From Lucifuga dentata (lineage: Eukaryota > Chordata > Actinopteri > Ophidiiformes > Bythitidae): a stretch of 64,000 nt of DNA. Where the stretch lies: positions 1 through 64,000 of the forward strand of contig VXCM01003145.1 of NCBI GenBank assembly GCA_014773175.1, written 5' to 3'. The first letter of the stretch is position 1. Every line of letters begins with the position of its first letter. Under the pieces are notes generated by a model. The model was given only the letters and a program-made list of their open reading frames with translations. It searched no databases and had not been told where the DNA came from. The translations under genes and the position numbers were made by a program. Below, one piece after another: positions 55,486 through 64,000 of this stretch.

Positions 55486-56080
55486 CTGTTATCACAGGTT
55501 TCCTTGTTTGTCTTTTAGCTACAAATCATAACCAAAACTAAGTTTCACTATCAGTTTTTTGTACCTATGTTACTCAGTTTGTAATATTTTATGATATCAT
55601 GTTTAATAATTCATTCATGTTTTCACTGAATGATACAAAGGAAAAAGGAGATATGGAACATCATGTTGCCAACTCTTTTTTTTTTTTTTTTTTTTTTTGA
55701 TGGTAATGTCACTCCTTGTGAGATAGGTTAAATCTGCTTTTGTTTGCCAAAATAAATAAGTTTAAAACAGTTAAAGAAGGATCTGGAACTGGGAGAGATT
55801 GAAAACATAAAGAGAGGAGATCTTTCTCATTCAGGGGCTCACCTGTGACCCTAAGATGAAAATATAGCTAAAATACATAAATTTTTAATCTGACTCCCTT
55901 GTTGGATCATGTTCATCAATAAGTTGTGAAATCTGAACACACACATTCTAAATGGCTGTTATATACAGAGAGGACATACTGTAAATAATTTGTATGTTTT
56001 GTTGTAATAAAAAGTTTTTAAAATGTAAAAATATTAAGTGTTTTCACAATACAGTAGCTTATTTATGCTATGTCTATGTT
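55021..56080. other. Upstream of gtpbp4, poly-T rich, nothing recognised
   Basis: AT-rich with poly-T tracts at 55456-55484 and 55676-55699; no exon or repeat family recognised. Confidence 0.5.
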
Positions 56081-56099
56081 TGGACGCCAGGGGGCGATG
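56081..56099 (+). promoter_or_regulatory. CTCF-like motif upstream of gtpbp4
   Basis: TGGACGCCAGGGGGCGATG contains the exact CTCF core CCAGGGGGCG and matches the remembered 19-base consensus at about 15 positions. It sits 99 bases before the gtpbp4 start codon. Confidence 0.5.
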
Positions 56100-56119
56100 T
56101 GCAGAAAAGCCCTGACATT

Positions 56120-56197
56120 TTTTCTCTTCCGGCTCTTCCGGAACACTGAGCGTTCCTTTCCCCGTGCTGTCTGAGGACCGAAACGTGTCCCGACAAA
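56120..56197 (+). promoter_or_regulatory. gtpbp4: gtpbp4 core promoter and 5' UTR
   Basis: Two ETS/GABP sites CTTCCGG (56126-56132 and 56135-56141) precede a pyrimidine run CCTTTCCCC (56155-56163), a likely transcription start of 5'-TOP type, then about 40 bases of UTR. This layout is usual for ribosome-biogenesis genes. The start context CAAAATGGC is good. Confidence 0.6.
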
Positions 56198-56245
56198 ATG
56201 GCACTCTACAATTTCAAGAAAATTATGGTGGTTCCCACCGCCAAG
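56198..56245 (+). CDS. gtpbp4: gtpbp4 exon 1
   Basis: 16 codons, [16 protein letters not shown], donor GTAAGA, phase 0. Confidence 0.97.
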
Positions 56246-59200
56246 GTAAGATTTGGCATTGATTTTTAACATCTGTTGTTTTACGCGATGTGTTTTTCGA
56301 CTTTGATTCCAGATGAAAACAGTGAAACATGGTGGAATGTGCTGCGAAGGAAAACACGTGTTGCTGTAAATGGATAGCCGTGAGTTCAAAACCAAATAAT
56401 TCCACGTAAATTAAAATAAAAATTAATTCGCGATAAATCCATCTGGAAAATCAGAGTGAAAACGCTTCACCCAATCAGACAAGTCTTCTGCTATACTGAA
56501 ATAATGGTATCGTGTTTTGTCCATAAATAACTATTGATACATTGGAAATAATTCCAGACATGTCACGTGCCAAGCTCCGTGAGGAAAATCTGTCAATTTA
56601 AGAATCAATCAGATAAAATCACATGACAAAACGTTTAAATACCCCGTGGCTGTTAGGAGGCGTGTGAACCCTAACAGCTCGATGCTTCGGTTTAAGGCTG
56701 TTTTAATTATGTTTTAATTTTTTTCATTGTTTTTTTAATTACTCCTCCGAAATGACAAGAAGGTTGCAATGATCCAGAAGCAAAGGAAGTACTTTTTAAG
56801 AAATTAACTTTTTCCAAGAAGCGAGGCTATATTAATTGATAGAGTTGTTAATACAATTTTGGCAAATCTTAAGCAAGCTGCTACTTGTGATTCATTGGCT
56901 GAAAGCTTAGCTAGTGAAGAAAACAGCATGTTATGGTGAATAAGTGTTAACATGTGTACTTCATGTCCGTTAACCTGTAAACAGTATCAAACTAACATCA
57001 ATCCTATCTAGCAGCCACTGTTGGACCTGGACTAGGTCTATTTAGCATGACTTGTTTAGCATCTCCCTACCAAGATACATTCAAGTCAAGATGAAAATGT
57101 CAAAAACCAAACAAAGGAAGTGTTTATGTGTAGCCATGCTGAAAAAAGTCTTAACCTGTCTACCGCTTTCCTTCTTACAGGATTTCATTGACATCACTTT
57201 ATCCAAAACGCAAAGGAAGACGCCCACAGTGATACACAAACATTATCAGATCCACCGTATCCGACACTTCTACATGCGAAAGGTTAAATTCACGCAGCAG
57301 AACTACCATGACCGACTCACACAGATCCTCACCGACTTCCCCAAGCTGGACGTAAGTCAAGAAGCTTCACAGTGTCTGGCATGTGGTATTATGATCATTG
57401 TAAAACTGCTGCGAACTGCAGAATGTTTTGAGGAGGATCAACTGGTTCAATATTTTTATGTTTGTTCATATAAAATTGAGTTTCTGATTCTTAAGCCCTT
57501 GAATCCTGCTGGGATCCTCTTGTTATAATGTAAAAGTAGATGTTACTCTCTGGTTAAAAGTAAGTATTGATTCCAGATTCTTGAAAGATTTGTGCCTTTT
57601 ATGACTATTTATGTTGCGTTGTTAGATTGTTAATTATAATGACATCTTGTTTTCCTCAGGATATCCATCCATTCTACGCTGATTTGATGAATGTGCTCTA
57701 TGACAAAGACCATTACAAGTTGGCTTTGGGTCAGATAAACATCGCTAAGAATTTGATCGATAAGTAAGTGTGACTCTTTCTTTTATCTGATTGGTGTTTA
57801 TGGTCCCACTGATCAGTTGGGACAGTCATGCAATCTTTTTAATTCTTGAAACCCTATCTTTTTGTTTCCTGTAGTGTTGCCAAAGACTATGTCCGCCTGA
57901 TGAAATATGGAGATTCTCTGTACCGCTGTAAACAGCTAAAAAGAGCGGCTCTTGGTCGTATGTGCACCATCCTGAAACGACAGAAGTCCAGCTTGGAGTA
58001 TTTAGAACAAGGTAAGTTTTAGTGTCACATGGACAAAATGCAAAGTGGGATCAGCTTAAAGAAGCCCCAAACCCTTTCCTCAAACTGTGCTTTTGTGTTT
58101 CTGTTATCAAGTTTTTGTTTTCTCTGTATACTTGGAGATTTTTATGAACCATTTCTAGTCCATCTGCATGAACATGAACATGAACAACATTTTTCTGTAT
58201 TTACTTCTCTGAAAATGATTAAAAAATGCACATATTGATTCCCTTCAACAGTACGTCAGCATCTGTCCCGTTTACCGACCATTGACCCCAACACGAGGAC
58301 CCTGCTTTTGTGTGGTTACCCCAACGTTGGCAAGTCCAGTTTCATCAACAAGGTGAAAATATATCAAACAAATGCCAAGTTATCAGTCTCCCAAGATACT
58401 CTTTGCTCTTCACTCTGCTTATTGAGCGACCCCAGTATGACCCAAAGATGGAGAAGTTCACGGTTAAATCCCTCAGTCAGTGACCTCAGCAACAAGTTAA
58501 AACATTTACAGCATTGTAAGGTCCTTCTGAACTGTTTTTCTTCTCAGGTCACCAGAGCTGATGTTGATGTCCAGCCGTACGCTTTTACCACCAAGTCTCT
58601 GTTTGTGGGTCACATGGACTACAGATACCTCCGCTGGCAGGTAACATAGATATTAAGACTTATAGAAGACAGGCATTTGCAATGAGTGTTTCAGCGTGTC
58701 ACTGCCTACTCAGTGCTTGTTGGTGTGAATGGGGCCGTTCTGTCAATTTCTGATCAAGTTTTATTCATTTGATGCCACAATCAGTACGTTTACATGCATC
58801 CTATACTCATTGGTGTGCGTGTGCGTGTGTATGTGTGTGTGTGTGTAGGTGGTGGACACCCCTGGTATCCTGGACCACCCATTGGAGGAGAGGAACACCA
58901 TTGAGATGCAGGCCATCACGGCTTTGGCTCACCTGCGTGCGGCGGTTCTTTACGTCATGGACCTGTCAGAGCAGTGTGGCCACACCCTGCAGGAACAGCT
59001 GGAGCTCTTCAACAGCATCCGTCCTCTGTTCGCCAACAAGGTCAGAGGTCAACATAGAATGATAAGGCTGGATTGTTAACACATGGGTAGATTATTATCC
59101 AGAAATCATTATGTCTGTAAATGTATGATGTTAAATATTCTCTGAAGGGAACGCTGCCTCACTGCTGTGCAGAGATGGATTTTGGAATTAAAGGCTCAAA

Positions 59201-62200
59201 TATACATCCATTGAAGATTAATTTGGTTGTTAAATACAATAGTAGTACAAATTGAAGTGCATTTGCTGCGACTGGAGCTCTGTTCATTCATTTTGGAATG
59301 AAAACCACATCTTGCCTGTAAGAATATGTCAGTTTTTACACTGTGTTTGTTACTTCTGTGAACCAGTTTCCAAAAAAACTAATTATATTAGCACTAGATA
59401 ATTTGGGCAATGCTGGCAGAATCTCCAGACTCTTAGGTAGCAGGATGTATCCTCTATCCTCAGCCCCTCTATCCTTTGTTGAAGGATTAAATAAATTGCC
59501 ATGAGAGTGTATTTAAAGTAATGGCGGTGTTTTGTGTCTCTAAAGCCTCTGATCGTTGTGGCCAACAAATGTGACGTGAAGAAGATCAGTGAGCTGTCTG
59601 AGGAGAACCAGGTGGGTGACATAAGTTAGGCTGTTAAGCAACCACGTGATCACGATTAATGTTTACGATTCACATTTAAATGCCTTTAGTGGCAGTAAAA
59701 GTCGATCTGTGTTATATTAAATTGATGGTCATGTCTAACTGTTGCCATTATTATCGTCAGAAAATCTTTGCAGACATCTCTTCTGAGGAAATCCCTGTCA
59801 TTGAGACCAGCACTTTGACAGAGGAGGGAGTCATGCAAGTTAGAACAGAGGTGAGAAAATTGGAATTATATTAAAACTGCTACTACGCTCTTATTTTTTG
59901 GGAAAATATACCTAGTTATTATGCATCTGGGTTTCCTTGAACCTCATATAATTATTGATCCCGTGTGTTTCAGGCCTGCGACCGGCTCCTTTCCCATCGC
60001 GTTGACACCAAGGTGAAAGGCAAAAAGGTCAACGATGTTCTCAACCGACTCCACCTGGCCATGCCCGTCAAGAGAGACGCAAAGGTAAAATTATCGTCAG
60101 CGCAGTCGATAAGATGCTCCTAAAAAATACCATTAGTTATTTACACTTTGGCAGCGTGATTGTAGTTTTTCCATCCAGTGGTCAATATCTCATTTGAGAA
60201 TAAAGCTTCTCATCTGATGGATTTGACTCAGCAGTAGATGCTTTATGTCTTTTTTTTATTCCATCAACACCAGGAGAGGCCTCCCTTCATCCCAGAGGGA
60301 GCCATGATACGCAAGAGGGCGATGGAAGTGGACGCACCCAAACGCAAACTGGTACGTCTGGCGGTAACTTCAGGCGCTAATCTAATGGGACGACACACTG
60401 TTAAACTTCCTGATTGGCTGATTTTATTACACACTTTACAGGAGAGAGATCTGGAGCTTGAGCTTGGAGATGACTACGTTCTAGACCTGCAGAGTAAGAA
60501 ACTCTTTTTATTCTGCCATTTTTTTATCTGTAGAAAGTAAATGCTGATGTCTGCAGTTGTAATGCTTGTCAATTCTTTTTAAGAATACTGGGATCTGATG
60601 AATGAAGATGAGAAGCATGATAAGATCCCTGAGGTCTGGGAGGGCCACAACATTGCAGATTACATCGATCCTGAGATCATGAACGTGAGTCTCGTGCTGC
60701 GTTGAGTCAAAGCCAAAACTTCCTGCTTGTATATAGTAGCATAATGTGATTTCTGCGTTGCCAAAATACAATATTCCAATGATTATTAAATGATTCTTTA
60801 GGTGTGAAGTGTTGTTAATTAACCGGTAAAAGAGCAAGCGTGAAACATCAAAAGGATTTTAGTCTTTATGTAAATGTTCCAGAGAGTTTTTAATCTCCCC
60901 ATCATAGAAACTGGAGGAGCTGGAGAAGGAGGAGGAGCTAAAGGAGCGGGCCGGGGAATACGACTCAGATGAAGAGAGCGAAGATGAGGAGATGCAGGAG
61001 ATCCGCATGCTGGCCAAACAGATCCGTGAGAAGAAGAATCTCATGATCCTGGAATCCAAAGAGAAGGACATCCATGGGCCTCGGATGCCGAGGACCGCCA
61101 CCAAGGTGAGACGTTATCAAAAATCTGCCTGTTCAACAGGAATACGTGAGCGTCTGATGTGAAAATGAAGAAATGGAAATTGCGTTAGTGACTCTGGTAT
61201 TCAAAAATCTCATTAAATACAAGCAAAGATTATAAGAAACATATTTTGTTCATTTACAAAATAGATTGGCTACAAGTCAGGCTCATTATCGTCCGGATAA
61301 GAATTTGTGTTTAATATATTAGCCAGTGCTCAGAGCAGTTGACTGATCAGCTGGTGTATGTTTTAATATTTACAGGTTGAAAGAAAAACACTGGAAAAGG
61401 AGATGGGTGACCTGGGTTTGGATATGAATGACAAAGATGATGTAAGTTCTTCCTGTATATCACGCTGTGGGGTTAATTTCCCAATTGCAAAGAGCTCTAA
61501 AGCTTTAATATGAACATATTCTTTAAGATACAGTAATTACAGTTAACATGAGTCATATTGCAGCTTTAATCTATTAGAAAGGGACAAAATATTAAAATAA
61601 AACAACAACTGATGACAGATCGAGTACTTTAATTTCACCACAGACATGAGAAGTTGTACAATGTGCTGCTAAAGCACATGTGAGAACCGTACTGTATATA
61701 CGAACATGTTTGTTTTTCTAAGCAGGAATTCTAATTCATAAGTGTTTTTGCCGCTTTACCTCCAGAGCCACTATGCACAGCAGGCCCGACGGTCCCGCAG
61801 CGTCACTAAGAAACGTAAGCGTGAGGCTTCAGCACCCCCGACATCTAAAACCCGCAGCCAGAGTGCCTTGCGTCCGCCACGAGACAAGTCTGGTTTACGT
61901 GATGCTAAGGTAGGTGACACTATCATTTTCATTATCATGCTGCAGCTTTATTACCAGCTTTGTCCTGTGGCAGATTTCCTGGGACAGGCAATGCAGAAAT
62001 TATAAAAATATTATAAAAATATAATTTTTTAAAACTGATTTCTTTTTTTTTTTTTTAACAGCTTAATTATTGCTTAAACATGAAAAGGGCAGAGCATATA
62101 GTTGTGGGCTGCCTAATTTTAGGCTCAGAGCTTACTGACAGTGTCGTCTTTTTACCTCTTTTGCAGATGGTGAAGAAGGCGAAGACGATGATGAAGAATT

Positions 62201-62319
62201 CCCAGAAAGGCATGAACCGCCAAGGCAAGAAGGGAGAGGCAGACAGACACGTGTTTGACCTCAAACCCAAACACCTCTTGGCTGGGAAGAGGAAGTCTGG
62301 CAACACCGATCGCAGATAA
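56198..62319 (+). CDS. gtpbp4: Nucleolar GTP-binding protein 1, complete coding region (17 exons)
   Basis: Seventeen exons join in phase into 634 codons plus TAA, the same length as remembered for human GTPBP4. The protein is a TRAFAC-class GTPase of the OBG/NOG1 group that binds nucleolar pre-60S particles and is needed for large-subunit rRNA processing. Order: helical N domain (about 1-165), G domain with G1 GYPNVGKS (175-182), G2 threonines in FTTK (200-203), G3 DTPG (221-224), G4 NKCD (289-292) and G5-like ETSTLTEEG (from 319), then the NOGCT segment (about 395-450), an acidic Glu-rich helix region (449-480) and a very basic C terminus ending RKSGNTDRR, suited to nucleolar targeting. All key GTPase residues are present. 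It is transcribed divergently from larp4b. Confidence 0.98.
56246..57180 (+). other. gtpbp4: gtpbp4 intron 1
   Basis: Ends TTTCCTTCTTACAG. No repeat family, snoRNA or exon recognised. Confidence 0.8.
57181..57351 (+). CDS. gtpbp4: gtpbp4 exon 2
   Basis: 57 codons from [15 protein letters not shown] to DFPKLD, donor GTAAGT, phase 0. N-terminal helical domain. Confidence 0.97.
57660..57763 (+). CDS. gtpbp4: gtpbp4 exon 3
   Basis: 104 bases, acceptor TTTTCCTCAG, donor [26 protein letters not shown]; ends inside an Asn codon. Confidence 0.97.
57875..58011 (+). CDS. gtpbp4: gtpbp4 exon 4
   Basis: 137 bases, acceptor TTTCCTGTAG, donor [25 protein letters not shown]; end of N domain. Confidence 0.97.
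58252..58352 (+). CDS. gtpbp4: gtpbp4 exon 5 (G1)
   Basis: 101 bases, acceptor CCTTCAACAG, donor GTGAAA. Contains the P-loop [10 protein letters not shown]. Confidence 0.97.
58548..58640 (+). CDS. gtpbp4: gtpbp4 exon 6 (G2)
   Basis: 31 codons, acceptor TTTTCTTCTCAG, donor GTAACA. Contains [15 protein letters not shown], the switch I region. Confidence 0.97.
58815..58848 (+). repeat. gtpbp4: (GT)n tract at the gtpbp4 exon 7 acceptor
   Basis: GTGTGCGTGTGCGTGTGTAT followed by GT repeats and TAG occupies the place of the usual pyrimidine tract. Confidence 0.9.
58849..59040 (+). CDS. gtpbp4: gtpbp4 exon 7 (G3)
   Basis: 64 codons, acceptor made of a GT repeat ending TAG, donor GTCAGA. Starts [16 protein letters not shown] and contains [12 protein letters not shown]. 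Confidence 0.97.
59546..59611 (+). CDS. gtpbp4: gtpbp4 exon 8 (G4)
   Basis: 22 codons, acceptor GTGTCTCTAAAG, donor [20 protein letters not shown]. Confidence 0.97.
59761..59850 (+). CDS. gtpbp4: gtpbp4 exon 9 (G5 region)
   Basis: 30 codons, acceptor ATTATCGTCAG, donor [25 protein letters not shown]. Confidence 0.97.
59974..60084 (+). CDS. gtpbp4: gtpbp4 exon 10
   Basis: 37 codons, acceptor GTGTTTCAG, donor [24 protein letters not shown], end of the G domain. Confidence 0.97.
60274..60351 (+). CDS. gtpbp4: gtpbp4 exon 11
   Basis: 26 codons, acceptor ATCAACACCAG, donor [22 protein letters not shown]. Confidence 0.97.
60442..60493 (+). CDS. gtpbp4: gtpbp4 exon 12
   Basis: 52 bases, acceptor ACACTTTACAG, donor [23 protein letters not shown], start of NOGCT. 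Confidence 0.96.
60584..60684 (+). CDS. gtpbp4: gtpbp4 exon 13
   Basis: 101 bases, acceptor TTCTTTTTAAG, donor [31 protein letters not shown] segment. Confidence 0.97.
60908..61105 (+). CDS. gtpbp4: gtpbp4 exon 14
   Basis: 66 codons, acceptor CCCCATCATAG, donor GTGAGA. Glu-rich helix with [16 protein letters not shown]. Confidence 0.97.
61376..61441 (+). CDS. gtpbp4: gtpbp4 exon 15
   Basis: 22 codons, acceptor TAATATTTACAG, donor [22 protein letters not shown]. Confidence 0.97.
61766..61909 (+). CDS. gtpbp4: gtpbp4 exon 16
   Basis: 48 codons, acceptor CTTTACCTCCAG, donor [26 protein letters not shown], basic tail. Confidence 0.97.
62167..62319 (+). CDS. gtpbp4: gtpbp4 exon 17 (last)
   Basis: 50 codons and TAA at 62317-62319, acceptor [31 protein letters not shown] and the end [10 protein letters not shown]. 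Confidence 0.97.
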   Translation: MVKKAKTMMKNSQKGMNRQGKKGEADRHVFDLKPKHLLAGKRKSGNTDRR

Positions 62320-62610
62320 AACTGAAACTACCTTTTCTGGACTATTTGACTCTTTTGGAATGACACTTGTGTTGGCTGACCCAAAACAGATCCAGCAATT
62401 GCTTTTTCCACAGCCATAAAAACATGAAATAGCCCTCCTTTGAACTGAGGAAAACATCTTGTTTTGACATGGAACTGTCATTCTTGAGGGTAGCAGAACC
62501 ATACATCATAAATAAATGAGCTGTGGATGAGCAAAAAAACATAAAAATGCTTATGTTATTCTGGTCTCAAGCTTTTGCTCACCAAAATAAAGCTTGATGA
62601 ACTGTGAGGA
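62320..62610 (+). terminator. gtpbp4: gtpbp4 3' UTR with poly(A) signals
   Basis: AATAAA at 62511-62516 and 62586-62591. Cleavage around 62530 or 62605 is likely; a third AATAAA is at about 62907. Confidence 0.6.
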
Positions 62611-63240
62611 AATAAGTATGTCGAAATATATGGAAAGCAAAGACTCACAATACCTAGTTATAATGATGAAGGTCTTATTTTTGTTGTCCCAGTTGCTGTT
62701 TTCATACTTACAGATTGAATGACAATGGATATATTTGATTATTTGGCTGTAAAACTGAGTTTTACTCAATTTTGCAACTTTTCTCTTTGCAGGAGAATAT
62801 TCATTGCTTTACAGCTTATGTGAGTCTTAATACTGGGTTCATTTTGATAAAGTGATGTTGATGTTTCCTTTATAATCTGCAGAAATGTTACGTAAGGAGG
62901 GAGCCAAATAAATATAACTAATCTACTCATTGTGTTATATTCCAAAACTAGAATCGCAACTAGTAAAATTCTGATTTTGATTTCTGTGGGGGGATCAAAC
63001 TTGTATCTTATCTGTCACAAACACTGAACCATCGGACTACCGGTGGAGGAAAAAGTGCTCTAAAAGGAGGAATACTAAGATGGAATAATTAATTACAAGT
63101 AGTAAATGTAGTGATAAAGTACAATACACAAAGTATTTGAGTAAATGAAGTTAGTTACTATTCACATCTGCAGACCACCAGGAACTCCATGTCCAGTTTT
63201 GTGAGCTCTTGTGTAACAAAAGATTTAACTTCAGTGGCTT
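62611..63240. other. Downstream of gtpbp4, no gene recognised
   Basis: AT-rich. 63040-63160 carries AAGTGCTC...AGTACAATAC...AGTATTTGAGTAAATG phrases typical of a common fish repeat; a family name is not assigned. Confidence 0.4.
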
Positions 63241-63252
63241 GTGTTACTTTGA

Positions 63253-63330
63253 CTGGCGGGAAATCCTCAGCATTTATACCTGCATGAAGCCACGCCTCCT
63301 GATGGATGAGGGCGCCTGTTAACTGCAGGT
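63253..63330 (+). promoter_or_regulatory. Candidate promoter and non-coding first exon
   Basis: ACTGGCGGGAAATCC (E2F-like) at 63251-63265, a TATA-like CATTTATACC at 63271-63280, and a consensus donor CTGCAG|GTAAGT with the junction after 63328. The order and spacing suit a plus-strand start with a roughly 25-30 base first exon. The downstream gene lies outside the window. Confidence 0.35.
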
Positions 63331-63699
63331 AAGTAGCAGCACAACTTTCTCTTGTCAGAAAGTTAAGGTAGATAATTTAAGATGTATATTTTTACATGTC
63401 CGTGCCTAAATTGTTATACAAAATCTTGTACAAGGTACAAGATTTGTCTTTAAAAATATGCCGATGGTTTATTGCTATGCAAAGCCATATTACTGCTGGA
63501 GTACTTGTATTTTGAAAAACCTTTGTCCGGATTTACCTTGCTGACTTTTCAGTTAGATGTTTAGGGGGTTTTATAATGTGCCGAAGGTACATAAAGTTGC
63601 GTATGATTTGTAAAATGTGGCGAAATTAATTGCTCCATGTGCCAAACTAACGTGAATGTGACATATTTTGAACACAGTTTAGCGTGAAGCAAACTACGC

Positions 63700-64000
63700 T
63701 ATGCTGCGTTCGAGGTACCTCGGAAGTCGGATTTTAACCAGCGGGAAGTTCCGACTTTCGCCCTGCTCAAACCGTTCCAACCAAATGTAAACAAAAAAGC
63801 ATGGGAAGACCAATAAATACTGTAAGATTAAATAAACTTAGTAATAAATCCTAACTAAAGTAAAGTTAGATTACAGGACTGTTTGGTTGGATTGTTTTAC
63901 AATGGTATTAATCACAGTGGCTATTAAACTTTTGTTAAGAGAAGGAATATTCTGAAATTATTCACACGTATCAATGGCAAACAGTTATTATACATTGTAG
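63700..64000 (-). mobile_element. TGCTGCGTTC-family transposon, copy C, cut by window end
   Basis: Starts ATGCTGCGTTCGAGGTACCT and, reverse-complemented, matches copy A through CAGTCCTGTAATCTAACTTT and TTTGCCATTGATACG. It supplies the terminus missing from copy A. Confidence 0.75.

Noticed and set aside
61605..61690. Possible box C/D snoRNA in gtpbp4 intron 15 (a TGATGA is present)
   Set aside because: No matching D box CTGA and no convincing terminal stem were found; other gtpbp4 introns also gave nothing.
1..64000. tRNA, rRNA or viral integrations
   Set aside because: No cloverleaf with A/B box pair, no rRNA stretch and no viral gene frame was recognised on either strand by eye.

Overview
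The window is vertebrate nuclear DNA, most likely from a percomorph teleost. Genes have many short exons with GT-AG introns. About half the sequence is AT-rich intron and intergenic DNA full of microsatellites, short inverted-repeat DNA transposons and non-LTR retrotransposon tails of fish type. Fifteen single N bases mark assembly joins. Three protein genes are recognised by translating exons and matching remembered vertebrate families; no search was run.

Layout. (1) 1-5337: start of intron 1 of a minus-strand gene whose first coding exon is 5338-5416. It encodes the N terminus of a DIP2 protein, dip2c by gene order. Its CpG-rich promoter lies at about 5417-5640. (2) 5640-10850: repeat-dense intergenic DNA. 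(3) 10850-52720: larp4b on the minus strand. Sixteen coding exons between 47833 and 18986 were joined in phase and give 768 residues. At least one, probably two, non-coding first exons lie at 52416-52720. The 3' UTR probably runs far to the left of 18986, but its end is not fixed. (4) 52720-56197: head-to-head intergenic DNA. (5) 56198-62319: gtpbp4 (NOG1) on the plus strand, complete in 17 exons and 634 residues. (6) 62320-64000: its 3' UTR, a promoter-like block at 63250-63330 that may start another plus-strand gene, and a transposon cut by the window edge. The order DIP2C - LARP4B - GTPBP4 and their relative strands match human chromosome 10p15 as remembered, which supports orthology.

The genes do not form a pathway. 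LARP4B binds mRNA 3' ends and poly(A)-binding protein to promote stability and translation. GTPBP4 is a nucleolar GTPase of 60S subunit assembly. Both act in protein synthesis. DIP2C is an AMP-binding-domain protein linked to neural development and lipid metabolism.

The most interesting structure is in the repeats. An approximately 575-bp TTAA-flanked inverted-repeat element occurs eleven times. Two copies in opposite orientation tightly bracket larp4b exon 16. A 3'-truncated L1 fragment is inserted inside the branch-point/pyrimidine tract of larp4b exon 3, and its target-site duplication has duplicated that tract. A 74-bp perfect palindrome and an element with an internal 21-bp tandem array are also present. 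No undescribed protein system was found.
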